Origin: Lentisphaeria bacterium
GTDB lineage: Bacteria > Verrucomicrobiota > Lentisphaeria > Victivallales > Victivallaceae
Assembly (NCBI GenBank): GCA_017443585.1
Contig: JAFSYV010000269.1
Span: 1-45,826, forward strand
Direction of reading: 5' to 3'
Length of the DNA: 45,826 bases
The notes under the pieces are model-generated. The model saw nothing but the letters and a program-made list of their open reading frames with translations, was not told the DNA's origin and did no database searches. The translations under genes and the position numbers were made by a program. Below, one piece after another: positions 8,017 to 16,134 of the stretch (position 1 is its first letter; every line of letters begins with the position of its first letter).

Positions 8017-9074
8017 AACGCTTTTCACTCTCGGCAGGCCTCGTTTCCTGGGGATTGATCCTGCTCGCCGGATGCGCTTCTCCGCCCTTCGCCCCCGTGG
8101 CCGTCCCCAACAGCTCCACGGTCTTCGAAAGCCTGGAAGGGCCCAAGCCCGATCCGAAAAAGATCGAGGCTGAGCTCAGAAGCCTTCAGAAGGTCAACCC
8201 CGGCGATTACCGGCTCAAACCCGGTGACAGTTTCGCCATCATCATCGACGGCCAGCTCGAACAGAGCCGTCCGGTGGTCAAGGTCATGCCCAGCGGAGCG
8301 ATCAGCGTCGCCCCCATCGGCTATGTCAAGGTCGGCGGCCTGACCATTCCCGCCGCGACGAAGTTGCTGACCAGCAAGTACAAACGCTTCTTCCGCAACT
8401 GCGAGATCATCATCGAGCCCCAGGAGTTCAAGCCTGACGCCTTCACCATCAGCGGCAGCGTCAAAAGTCCGGGCATCTACCCCTTCGTTTTCGGATCGTT
8501 CAGACTTCTCGATGCCGTAGCGGCGGCCGGAGGACTGGCCACCGCCACGATCGGGTCGCGGGGTGACCGCTATGAACTGGCCGACCTTGAGAACGCCTAC
8601 ATCGTCCGGGACGGCCGGGTGCTCCCCGTCGACTTCGTCGAAGCCATTGTCAAGGGCAATCCTCTGCACAACATCCCGCTCATGAGCGGTGATGCCATAC
8701 AGATTCCCTCCCTCGACAACGGCAAGATCACGATCCTGGGCGAGGTCGGGGATCCCGACTGTATTCCATACCAGCCCGGCTTGACTCTTTTGCAGGCCAT
8801 CGGCTACGCGGGGGGCATGAAAGAGACCAATTCCTGGTACGTGAAAGTCATCCGCGGCGGGCTCAAGAGTCCAGTGGTTTTCACGCTTGACATCGTCGAT
8901 ATCCAGAAAGGCAGGTGCATGGATTTCGCCCTCAAACCCAGGGACATCGTCTTCGTTCCCCGGAGCTTCATCAGCGAATGGAATGTCATCGTCCGTCAGA
9001 TCCTGCCCACGATCCAGCTGCTGAACGGTTTGGCCGGCCCCTTCGGGAGTCCCTCGAATTTCCTGTACAGATAA
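8013..9074 (+). CDS. Wza-like polysaccharide export lipoprotein
   Basis: 353 residues, start overlapping the previous stop (ATGA). A lipoprotein signal peptide ends at L-L-A-G-C (Cys about 21). A Poly_export domain (about 65-140) starts Y-R-L-K-P-G-D-S-F with V-M-P-S-G-A-I-S-V-A-P-I-G. Two SLBB-type segments follow (FTISGSVKSPGIYPF and ITILGEVGDPDCIPY, each followed by a GGL/GGM turn). The C-terminus has a hydrophobic/amphipathic stretch (IVRQILPTIQLLNGLAG), as expected for the helix that builds the outer-membrane pore in Wza. It would form the export channel for the polymer and interact with the chain-length proteins encoded just upstream. Confidence 0.9.
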   Translation: MKRFSLSAGLVSWGLILLAGCASPPFAPVAVPNSSTVFESLEGPKPDPKKIEAELRSLQKVNPGDYRLKPGDSFAIIIDGQLEQSRPVVKVMPSGAISVAPIGYVKVGGLTIPAATKLLTSKYKRFFRNCEIIIEPQEFKPDAFTISGSVKSPGIYPFVFGSFRLLDAVAAAGGLATATIGSRGDRYELADLENAYIVRDGRVLPVDFVEAIVKGNPLHNIPLMSGDAIQIPSLDNGKITILGEVGDPDCIPYQPGLTLLQAIGYAGGMKETNSWYVKVIRGGLKSPVVFTLDIVDIQKGRCMDFALKPRDIVFVPRSFISEWNVIVRQILPTIQLLNGLAGPFGSPSNFLYR

Positions 9075-9105
9075 TACCGAATTCAACATAAAAGGAGACA
9101 ACACA

Positions 9106-9582
9106 ATGAAAAAGGTCTTTATTTTCGGGATCTCCGCGCTTGCGGTGCTGCTCTGCGGCTGCCGGACACAGATCGTGACGGTGAATGTGGTTCCGGCAGA
9201 CGCCACGGTCATCGCCAACGGTGTGGAATACAAAAACAAATCCCCCATGTTCATCGAAGCCAACACCGGAAGACAGCTGATGATCACCGCCTACAAGGAA
9301 GGGTACAGGGAAAAGATCCATGCCGTCGATTATTCGCTCAGTACGCTGGGCAAGATCGAGGCATGCACCAGCATCTTCATCCTTCCCGCCTTCGGGCTGC
9401 TCTTCGACAATGCCTGGGAACTCAAAGAGAACAACGTCGATCTCGTCCTCGAGCCGATTTCCGATGAAGCCAAGAAGGAAGCGGCAAAATCGGGGATCTA
9501 CGATCCCGCCAACAAGTATAAGTACAATCCCGTGGACACCACTACGGATCCCAAGGCGAAACAGGCGTTCTCCCAGTTGTGA
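9106..9582 (+). CDS. small lipoprotein with PEGA-like domain
   Basis: 158 residues with AGGAGA upstream of ATG 9106. The signal peptide ends at the lipobox L-L-C-G-C. The segment TVNVVPADATVIANGVEYK followed by KSPMFIEANTGRQLMITAYKEGY resembles a PEGA-type beta domain (short surface-glycan-associated modules with P-x-x-A-x-V-x-x-x-G). A hydrophobic stretch (SIFILPAFGLLFDNA) comes next, then a charged tail. It is the first of four small lipoproteins in a row behind the exporter gene, so an envelope role near the export machinery is likely. No enzymatic motif is visible. Confidence 0.7.
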   Translation: MKKVFIFGISALAVLLCGCRTQIVTVNVVPADATVIANGVEYKNKSPMFIEANTGRQLMITAYKEGYREKIHAVDYSLSTLGKIEACTSIFILPAFGLLFDNAWELKENNVDLVLEPISDEAKKEAAKSGIYDPANKYKYNPVDTTTDPKAKQAFSQL

Positions 9583-9656
9583 GTCCCCGTTTCGGAAGAT
9601 AAGAACCCCCAAGTCCCGCTTCGGGTAGAAGCGGAAAACCATTATAGGAGAAAAAA

Positions 9657-10148
9657 ATGAAACACTCTCAAAAGGTGCTGCTGCTGACGGCGGCAGTGAT
9701 CGGTGCCGGCTTGCTGGCAGGTTGCTCGACGAAACTTTCCCCTGAGCCCTTCGATTCGAACACGCGGCTCACCGCCGGTCAGGTCAGGAACACCGTTCAG
9801 GTGGGCAAGACCACCCGTCTCGAGATCTTCAAGTCTCTGGGCACCCCGAACGTGGTTTCCATGGAATCCGGGAAGGGCGAGGTCTGGACCTACGACCAGA
9901 TTAAGGTCCGCCGCACGGCTCAGGGTTATGACGCCGGCGCTTACTTCCTGACCGGGTTCGCTTTCGGCAGCGGATTCGATCCCCGCCGGAGCCACCTCAG
10001 TCCCGGACATGGCATCGGCGCGGCCGGCGTTTCCGCCAGCGGCAGCGTTGGTACCGATACCACCGCCGTCCAGACTGCAACGTTGGTCATCCGTTTCGAC
10101 GCCAACGACAAGGTTCAGTCCTACAAGATGCTGGTCACCTCCTTCTGA
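9657..10148 (+). CDS. small lipoprotein, BamE/SmpA-like (paralog 1)
   Basis: 163 residues; TAGGAG precedes ATG 9657. The lipobox is L-L-A-G-C. After the Cys the sequence carries V-Q-V-G-K-T-T-R-L-E-I-F-K-S-L-G-T-P-N, then V-W-T-Y. That is the G-x-T/S-x-x-E-V...L-G-x-P...W-x-Y pattern of the BamE/SmpA/OmlA fold. A Gly/Ser-rich insert (about 100-135) separates this from a final strand pair ending K-V-Q-S-Y-K-M-L-V-T-S-F. The gene at 10760 has the same architecture and the same kind of C-terminus, so the two are paralogs. Linkage to the exporter suggests help in outer-membrane assembly of the polysaccharide machine. Fold assignment is from short motifs. Confidence 0.68.
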   Translation: MKHSQKVLLLTAAVIGAGLLAGCSTKLSPEPFDSNTRLTAGQVRNTVQVGKTTRLEIFKSLGTPNVVSMESGKGEVWTYDQIKVRRTAQGYDAGAYFLTGFAFGSGFDPRRSHLSPGHGIGAAGVSASGSVGTDTTAVQTATLVIRFDANDKVQSYKMLVTSF

Positions 10149-10165
10149 TGACGGGAGATATTGTC

Positions 10166-10744
10166 ATGCGTAAAGTTTTTATTTCCATCTGTGCGCTCGG
10201 CGTGCTTCTGCTGGGCGCCGGCTGCATCTCCCCCCAGCCGCCCGCCGACACCTCGACGGGCCTGAACGGTCTGCAGCAGCGTTCCCTGACGATCCGCAAC
10301 ATCGGTGAAGATCTGGGCGCGTCCTACAACGATGTCTGGTTCAGCACCATTTCCACGCTTCAGCTCAACGGTTTCGTGCTGAAGCAGGCGGACAAAAACG
10401 CCGGATTCATCTACGGTGTCTGGCAGGATTCCTACGAAGCGCAAACCGAAACGACTCAGGGCGGATTGGTCCTGACCCAGCTGGGCGTGACCAACCCCTC
10501 CTGGTACGGCGGCGCTTTCTTCAGCCGGACCACGGTCTTCAAGCAGATCGAGGTTTCCGTGACTCTCGAGCCTCTGGCCAAGACCCAGACGCTGGTGCGT
10601 TTGTCCTCGCGTTTCGACAGCGAGGGAGTGCCGATGGCTCACGGCGTTTTCGCCAGCCGTTTCTTCGGCCTTCTGCGCAGAGAGATCTTCCTGCGCAAGA
10701 ACGGCGGTTCCATTTACCAGAAATTCAGTGTTGCAACCAAATAA
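10166..10744 (+). CDS. small lipoprotein of unknown function
   Basis: 192 residues from ATG 10166, chosen because GGGAGA lies seven bases upstream and the signal peptide then starts properly (MRKVFISICALGVLLLGAGC). An in-frame ATG at 10148 would overlap the preceding gene. After the lipobox Cys the protein has a mixed alpha/beta feel: Y-N-D-V-W-F-S-T-I-S-T-L-Q-L-N-G-F is reminiscent of lipoproteins in which a helix S-x-x-D-V-W-x-A-x-x-x-x-L precedes a strand on oxidising or aggregating substrates. No catalytic motif is evident. It sits between the two BamE-like lipoproteins and is very probably co-transcribed with them. Confidence 0.65.
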   Translation: MRKVFISICALGVLLLGAGCISPQPPADTSTGLNGLQQRSLTIRNIGEDLGASYNDVWFSTISTLQLNGFVLKQADKNAGFIYGVWQDSYEAQTETTQGGLVLTQLGVTNPSWYGGAFFSRTTVFKQIEVSVTLEPLAKTQTLVRLSSRFDSEGVPMAHGVFASRFFGLLRREIFLRKNGGSIYQKFSVATK

Positions 10745-10759
10745 TAAGGATCGAAAATA

Positions 10760-11224
10760 ATGAAAAAACTGTTTTTAACGGCTGTCGCGGCTCTTTCCGC
10801 CGCGCTGCTCATCACCGGATGCTCCGATATCAAGGAGCTGAACAAGGCTTTGGGTGAAGCCTCCTCTCTGGATGAAGTTTCCACCCTCGGTCTCCGCATC
10901 GTGCAGAACAAGACCACGCAGAACGACGTGCTCAAGTCCATCGGCGCCCCCAGCCTGACCTTCGACAACGGCGACGGATCCACCTGGATCTATACCAAGG
11001 TCGCGGTGCGCAACAATCAGAGCAATGCCAACGCCTCCATCGGGTTCGATGCTTTCTTCCCCTACAAGGCCAACTCCTTCAGCCGCGGCGGCGGTGTTGC
11101 CGGAGTTCACGGCGGTGCGGCGACGGCTTCTCAGCGGTCTTCCTACAAGACTGCCGCTCTGACGATCAACTTCAACGCGCAGGGCTGTGTCACCAACTAC
11201 GAATTTTCCGCCACCAGTTTCTGA
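10760..11224 (+). CDS. small lipoprotein, BamE/SmpA-like (paralog 2)
   Basis: 154 residues; AAGGA precedes ATG 10760. The lipobox is L-I-T-G-C. The central pattern is I-V-Q-N-K-T-T-Q-N-D-V-L-K-S-I-G-A-P-S followed by S-T-W-I-Y-T-K-V-A-V, then a Gly/Ala/Ser-rich insert and a final L-T-I-N-F-N-A-Q-G-C-V-T-N-Y-E-F-S-A-T-S-F. This matches the gene at 9657 segment by segment (same T-T motif, same W-x-Y, same TSF end), so a local duplication separated by one other lipoprotein gene is likely. A terminator follows 15 bases after the stop, closing this block of the operon. Confidence 0.68.
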   Translation: MKKLFLTAVAALSAALLITGCSDIKELNKALGEASSLDEVSTLGLRIVQNKTTQNDVLKSIGAPSLTFDNGDGSTWIYTKVAVRNNQSNANASIGFDAFFPYKANSFSRGGGVAGVHGGAATASQRSSYKTAALTINFNAQGCVTNYEFSATSF

Positions 11225-11238
11225 CGGAAATTATGGAG

Positions 11239-11274
11239 CGCTCCCGCTGGAATGTCCTTCCGCGGGAGCGTTTT
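11239..11274 (+). terminator. intrinsic terminator after the lipoprotein block
   Basis: CGCTCCCGC (11239-11247) pairs with GCGGGAGCG (11262-11270). An inner GGAA/TTCC extends the stem after one bulged T. TTTT follows, then GGGCTTTT. The stem is strong and the T-tract is interrupted, so read-through is possible, particularly with an antiterminator. Confidence 0.7.
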
Positions 11275-11319
11275 GGGCTTTTCTCGGGGCCGTTTTTCGT
11301 AAAGAGATCCGATGTTTCC

Positions 11320-11350
11320 GAGCCTGATCGGCTGAAAAAAGATCAGGCTC
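11320..11350. repeat. perfect 10-bp inverted repeat
   Basis: GAGCCTGATC (11320-11329) and GATCAGGCTC (11341-11350) pair perfectly around an 11-base loop that ends in six A. No T-run follows on the plus strand. On the minus strand the T-run lies in the loop. It could be an RNA element or a protein-binding site. Confidence 0.5.
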
Positions 11351-11556
11351 ACCTTTATCCTGTCGAATACGCGCCCCCGCACAAGGCGGAAGCTCCGCTC
11401 CCGGAGCTTGCCGCGTGAAATTTTCCGCCTGCAATGATGCCTGTGTCATTGAAGTCCGGGAAAAGTATTCAGATACCGTTAAATTCGACTCCGTGTCCGA
11501 AAAAGGCCGGGATTGTAAGCTGTTCCTGAAAGCCTCGTCGAAGAACTGTTTTTCGA

Positions 11557-14500
11557 ATGAGAAATCTGCTGCCGTCACCTCCGCTGCGCCATATCATCAG
11601 TGCTTTGCTGCTGGTCGTATTCGACATCATCGTCGTCACCGGCGTGTACTGGCTTGCCCTGTATATCTCCTACGAATGCGAGATCGGCAGCATCCCCGCC
11701 GATGCTCTTCAATCTTATATCAGATCCATCCCCATCTACCTGATCGCCAGCGTGGTGGCCTACCGGTTCGCCAAGATGTACGACAGCATCTGGCGGCTCG
11801 TGAGCTATTATGAACTTTGCGTCTTCGGCGCGGCGGTCGCGGTTTTGGCAGTCGGATACTTCGCGGTGATGCTTCTGCTGGGCAGTCCCCTGCCCTCACG
11901 CTATTTCGCCATCGGCGGCTGGCTCCAATTGTCCCTTCTGGTGCCGGCGCGTTTCGCATACAGGCTGCTGCCGCGGATGTGGACCTACTTCCGCGCGGTC
12001 CGCGGCAATGGCGGCGACTGCAAGCGGGTGCTGCTCATCGGGGCAGGCTCCGCCGGACAGGTCATCCTCCGCAATATCGCCGGCGCCGCCGATGCCAGTC
12101 TGCGGGTCTGCTGCATCATCGACGACAATCCGGCCAAGCACGGCTGCAGTTTGGAGGGGATCCCGGTCGTCGGCGGGAGAGACGATATCCTCGCCAACGT
12201 GAAAAAATACCGTATCGATGAGATTTTCCTGGCTATCCCGAGCATCGACGGAGAGAGCAAGAAGCGGATACTGGAAATCTGCAAGGAGAGCAACTGCAAG
12301 CTGCAGATCCTGCCCGGCGTCAGCCAGCTGGTGAACGGAGAAGTCACCCTCTCCAGAATGAATGGCGTCTCGGTCGAGGACCTGCTGGGACACGAGCCCG
12401 TCCCCGTGAATACGGATGAGATCTGGAACAATCTCAACGGCCGGATCATCCTCGTCACCGGCGGCGGCGGCTCCATCGGCAGCGAACTCTGCCGCCAGAT
12501 CGCAACGCTCAAGCCCAAGCAGCTCATCATCTTCGACATCTACGAAAACAACGCCTACGAGATCGAGCAGGAGCTGAAGCACGATTTCCCCGACCTGAAC
12601 CTGACCGTGCTCATCGGTTCCGTCCGGGACAGCCGGAGACTGGACGACATCTTCCGGGCCCTGCGTCCGGAGATCGTTTTCCATGCGGCTTCCCACAAAC
12701 ACGTGCCGCTGATGGAAAACAACCCCTGCGAGTCCATCAAGAACAACGTGATGGGGACCTACAAGGCGGCCTGCGCCGCCATCGAATACGGCTGCCGGAG
12801 ATTTTACTACCTGAGCACGGACAAGGCGGTCAACCCGACCAGCGTCCTCGGCGCCAGCAGCCGGATCTGCGAAATGCTCATGCAGACCATGGAGCACCTG
12901 GTCCGGACCGGCAAGACGGAAAAACTTTTTCCGCCTTCCGAGCACAAGGGCGCGCCCGTCTGTCCGAACGGCTGCCGGATCGAATTCGCCTCCATCCGTT
13001 TCGGCACGGCGATCGGCTCCGAAGGGTCGTTCTTTCATCTGTTCAAGAAGCAGATCGCCGAGGGCGGCCCGGTCAAGGTGACGCACAGGGATGTGACGCG
13101 CTTCTGCATGGACAGTCCCGAACTCGTCAAGCTGATCCTTCAGGCGGCGGCCTACGCACGGGACGGTGAGATCTTCGTGCTGGATATGGGGAACCCCTTC
13201 AAGATCGACACGCTGGCCCGCAACCTGATCCGGTTGAACGGCCTTGTTCCCGACAAGGACATCGCCATCGAATACATTGGGCTGCGGCCCGGAGAAAAGA
13301 TGTTCGAAGAACCGCTGATGTGGGAGGAAGGCATGAGGAAGACCCCCTGCCCCCGGATCTACGTGGCGAATCCGACCAGGATCGATATCGACCTCTTCCT
13401 GCGGAATTTGCAGGACTTCTTCCAAGCGGCGGTGGAGAACTCGCCCAAGATCAAGGAAATGTTCCGGACCGTGGTGAATTCCTACCGTTCAGCCGATGTT
13501 TCGACCGAGAAAGCGCAGACGGTCGCCGCGGATCTTCAGGAGCAGGAGTCCATCAACCATCTGGAGTGCGTCGCACTGGAATTCCGGATCAGAGGCAAGG
13601 TCGATGCGATCGTCCCGATGAACAAGGGCTACATCAACCGCACCTACCGGGTGGAAACGGTCGACGAGAAAGGGAACAACTTCCGCTACACGCTGCAGCG
13701 GATCAACACCGATGTCTTCACGGATCCCGGAAAGCTCATGGAAAACTTCGTGCTCGTCACGGAACATCTGGCGAAAAATCTGCATCTTCCGTGGAACCCG
13801 GAACTGCCGGCCAACCAGCAGGTAATCTTCACCCAGACGGGAAAGAGCTTCTATTCGGACTTTTCCGGCACTTGGCGCATGCTCTCCTATTTCGACCGTG
13901 CGCACTCCTACGACATCCCCAAGTCGGCCGAAGTGTTTCATGATTCGGGGATCGTCTTCGGTCTCTTCGTCAAGGCCATGGAGGGAGTCCCCGCCGATTC
14001 CGTCCACGAGGTCATTCCGGAGTTCCATCACACGTTCCGGCGGTATGAGCATCTGGAAAAGGCCATTCAGGCCGATCCGATGCATCGGGCGGGCAGCGTT
14101 CAGAAGGAGATCGAATTCATCCGGAGCCACCGGGCGACCTTCCGCCTGATCTCCGATGCGCTGCAGAGGGGGGAGATCCCGCTCCGTCTGGCGCACAACG
14201 ACTGCAATCTGAACAACGTCCTCTTCGATGACGCCACCGACAAGCCGGTCGCGGTCATCGACCTGGACACGGTGATGCCCTCCTCCATCCTCTATGACTT
14301 CGGCGACAGTTTGAGGATCGGCATCAACACCGCCCGCGATGACGAGAAGGACCTCAACAAGGTCAGCTGCGACCTGGCGCTCTTCGGATCCTACGCCCGC
14401 GGCTGGCTCGAAGCCTGCGGCAAGATCCTGACGCCCGAGGAAGTGGACCTGCTGCCCTACGCGCCCATCATCATCACTTTCGAGGACGGGATCCGCTTCC

Positions 14501-14706
14501 TGACCGATTATCTGAACGGAGATATCTATTACTACATCTATTACCTCGGGCAGAATCTCGACCGGGCGCGGACCCAGCTGAAACTGGCTGGGGACATGCT
14601 GGAAAAACTGCCGGAAATCCAAAAGATCCTGCGCAAGATCCTGTCGGATCTCAACATCGCAGTTCCGTCCGATCCGGCGGAAAATCAGAAAGAAACCATC
14701 GTATGA
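11557..14706 (+). CDS. fusion: membrane nucleotide-sugar 4,6-dehydratase-like (CapD/WbpM) + HexNAc 1-kinase-like
   Basis: 1049 residues. Part 1 (about 1-620) is CapD/WbpM/PglF-like: four membrane helices (about 12-150), a CoA-binding-like Rossmann domain with G-A-G-S-A-G at about 170, then an SDR domain with GGGGSIG at 302-308 and S-T-D-K-A at 420-424. In the family the SDR active site is S...M/Y-x-x-x-K; here the positions are Leu431 and Ser435, so both Met/Tyr and Lys are missing. Part 2 (about 665-1030) is an APH-fold kinase resembling N-acetylhexosamine 1-kinase (NahK): N-K-G-Y-I-N-R-T-Y near its start, the Brenner motif H-N-D-C-N-L-N-N with Asp882, and D-L-D at 902-904. WbpM proteins end near 600-660, so the kinase is an added domain. 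The next gene, a nucleotidyltransferase, overlaps the stop (ATGA). A HexNAc to HexNAc-1-P to UDP-HexNAc salvage route is inferred. The ribosome site is weak. Confidence 0.85.
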   Translation: MRNLLPSPPLRHIISALLLVVFDIIVVTGVYWLALYISYECEIGSIPADALQSYIRSIPIYLIASVVAYRFAKMYDSIWRLVSYYELCVFGAAVAVLAVGYFAVMLLLGSPLPSRYFAIGGWLQLSLLVPARFAYRLLPRMWTYFRAVRGNGGDCKRVLLIGAGSAGQVILRNIAGAADASLRVCCIIDDNPAKHGCSLEGIPVVGGRDDILANVKKYRIDEIFLAIPSIDGESKKRILEICKESNCKLQILPGVSQLVNGEVTLSRMNGVSVEDLLGHEPVPVNTDEIWNNLNGRIILVTGGGGSIGSELCRQIATLKPKQLIIFDIYENNAYEIEQELKHDFPDLNLTVLIGSVRDSRRLDDIFRALRPEIVFHAASHKHVPLMENNPCESIKNNVMGTYKAACAAIEYGCRRFYYLSTDKAVNPTSVLGASSRICEMLMQTMEHLVRTGKTEKLFPPSEHKGAPVCPNGCRIEFASIRFGTAIGSEGSFFHLFKKQIAEGGPVKVTHRDVTRFCMDSPELVKLILQAAAYARDGEIFVLDMGNPFKIDTLARNLIRLNGLVPDKDIAIEYIGLRPGEKMFEEPLMWEEGMRKTPCPRIYVANPTRIDIDLFLRNLQDFFQAAVENSPKIKEMFRTVVNSYRSADVSTEKAQTVAADLQEQESINHLECVALEFRIRGKVDAIVPMNKGYINRTYRVETVDEKGNNFRYTLQRINTDVFTDPGKLMENFVLVTEHLAKNLHLPWNPELPANQQVIFTQTGKSFYSDFSGTWRMLSYFDRAHSYDIPKSAEVFHDSGIVFGLFVKAMEGVPADSVHEVIPEFHHTFRRYEHLEKAIQADPMHRAGSVQKEIEFIRSHRATFRLISDALQRGEIPLRLAHNDCNLNNVLFDDATDKPVAVIDLDTVMPSSILYDFGDSLRIGINTARDDEKDLNKVSCDLALFGSYARGWLEACGKILTPEEVDLLPYAPIIITFEDGIRFLTDYLNGDIYYYIYYLGQNLDRARTQLKLAGDMLEKLPEIQKILRKILSDLNIAVPSDPAENQKETIV

Positions 14707-15443
14707 GAGTCATCATTCCCGCAGCCGGGAAAGGGTCGCGTCTTTCCACTTCGCCGGACGCCCCGCCCAAAGCCATGTACAGGGTCGGGGGCCGGCCTCT
14801 GCTGGAGATCGTCCTCGAACAGACCTCCTTCATCCCGCCGGAGGATACGTGGATCGTCGTCGGCTACAAGCAGGCGGAAATCCGTTCCTATTTCGGCAAT
14901 GCGTGGCACTACGCCGAGCAGCACGAACAATTGGGGACCGGCCATGCCGTCATGATGTGCGCCGAAGATTTCCGGGACTACGACGGGACGGTGATGGTGA
15001 CCTTCGGCGACATGCCCCTCTTCAGACGGGAGTCCATGAAGGCCATGTGTGCGTTTCACGAGTCGAATCACGCCGCCTGCACGGTGATGACCGCCCGTGA
15101 TTCCGAGCTTACCATGTGGGCGCGGGTCATCACCGACGAGCGGGGATACTGCCGGAAGATCGTGGAAGGCAAGGACTGCACGCCCGAGCAGGCGCGGATC
15201 AAGGAGCTCTGTGCGGGGGTCTTCGTCTTCGACAGCAAAAAGCTGTTCCACTATCTGCCGAAGCTGAGTTCCGCCAATGTGCAGCTCGAATACTATCTCA
15301 CGGAAGTGCCCGAACTGATGGCGGCGGACGACCTCCCGGTCCTGACTTTCCCCACGGACGACAAGAACGATTTGCGGGGCATCAACACCCCGGCCGACGT
15401 CGTCGTCTGCGAAAAGATCCTGAAAGAACGCGGTATCTTGTGA
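14703..15443 (+). CDS. sugar-1-phosphate nucleotidyltransferase (GlmU N-domain-like)
   Basis: 246 residues, start overlapping the previous stop. The N-terminal signature P-A-A-G-K-G-S-R-L with P-P-K-A-M, the Q-L-G-T-G-H-A-V segment and G-D-M-P-L are the nucleotide- and sugar-binding motifs of the NTP-transferase fold, closest to the uridylyltransferase domain of GlmU. It lacks the left-handed beta-helix acetyltransferase domain of full GlmU. It would join UTP (inferred) and a HexNAc-1-phosphate into a UDP-sugar and release pyrophosphate. Translational coupling to the kinase-containing fusion strongly suggests that it uses the kinase product. Confidence 0.85.
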   Translation: MRVIIPAAGKGSRLSTSPDAPPKAMYRVGGRPLLEIVLEQTSFIPPEDTWIVVGYKQAEIRSYFGNAWHYAEQHEQLGTGHAVMMCAEDFRDYDGTVMVTFGDMPLFRRESMKAMCAFHESNHAACTVMTARDSELTMWARVITDERGYCRKIVEGKDCTPEQARIKELCAGVFVFDSKKLFHYLPKLSSANVQLEYYLTEVPELMAADDLPVLTFPTDDKNDLRGINTPADVVVCEKILKERGIL

Positions 15444-15480
15444 GGCCGACCGAATTCCGCCCGCTCAAGGAGGCAAGATT

Positions 15481-16134
15481 TTGAAGCACATACCCCACGG
15501 TATTTATGAAGGACACATCAAGAGGCCGCTGGATCTTCTTTGTTCCCTGGCGGCGCTGATTTTTTTGTCGCCGGTGCTTCTTGTCGTCGCCCTTCTGGTC
15601 AGGATCAAACTGGGTTCGCCGGTGTTCTTTACCCAGGAGCGCCCGGGAGTCATTGATCCGGAAACGGACAGGGAAAAAATATTCCGTCTGGTCAAGTTCA
15701 GAACCATGACCGATGAGCGGGATGTGAACGGAGAACTGCTTCCCGATGAAAAAAGATTGACGTCCTTCGGGAAATTTTTGAGATCGACATCGCTGGATGA
15801 ACTTCCCGAGCTGTTGAATATCATCAAAGGCGACATGTCGATCGTGGGGCCGAGACCGCTTCTGGTCAAGTATTTGGAGCGTTATACACCGACCCAGCGG
15901 AGGAGACAGGAAGTCCGCCCGGGCCTGACGGGTCTCGCCATGTCGACCGTGAGGAACAGCCAGGGGTGGGACAAGAAATTCGAACTGGATGTCCAGTATG
16001 TCGACAACGTCACTTTTCTGCTGGATGTGAAGATCATTTTGTGGACCGTAAGGATCGTCTTGAAACGCGAAGGGATAAATGAGCCCGGCTGCGCGACCAA
16101 TGCTGAATTCATGGGGACTTTGAAGAAGAAATGA
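15481..16134 (+). CDS. initiating undecaprenyl-phosphate sugar-phosphate transferase (PglC/WcaJ C-domain type)
   Basis: 217 residues from TTG 15481; a perfect AAGGAGG seven bases upstream decides this start. One N-terminal hydrophobic helix (about 20-42) begins after K-R-P-L-D-L-L-C-S. The catalytic region has F-F-T-Q-E-R-P-G, V-K-F-R-T-M, D-E-L-P-E-L-L-N-I-I-K-G-D-M-S and V-G-P-R-P-L, all hallmarks of monotopic phosphoglycosyl transferases. The size is that of the minimal PglC form rather than the five-TM WcaJ form. It starts the repeat unit by moving a sugar-phosphate from a UDP-sugar to undecaprenyl phosphate on the cytoplasmic face. The following gene overlaps its stop by four bases. Confidence 0.92.
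   Translation: MKHIPHGIYEGHIKRPLDLLCSLAALIFLSPVLLVVALLVRIKLGSPVFFTQERPGVIDPETDREKIFRLVKFRTMTDERDVNGELLPDEKRLTSFGKFLRSTSLDELPELLNIIKGDMSIVGPRPLLVKYLERYTPTQRRRQEVRPGLTGLAMSTVRNSQGWDKKFELDVQYVDNVTFLLDVKIILWTVRIVLKREGINEPGCATNAEFMGTLKKK

Larger units (their letters stand above)
11225..11556 (+). other. 332-base gap before the fusion gene
   Basis: It holds the terminator at 11239-11274, another CGTTTTT at 11291-11297 without a convincing stem, a perfect inverted repeat at 11320-11350, and a stretch with no strong promoter or ribosome site. I see no supported gene in it. A leader for the second half of the locus could begin here. Confidence 0.5.

Noticed and set aside
11415-11813. Open frame running from the gap into the fusion gene
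   Set aside because: It overlaps the start of the dehydratase fusion out of frame, lacks a ribosome site and is Arg/Cys/His-rich.
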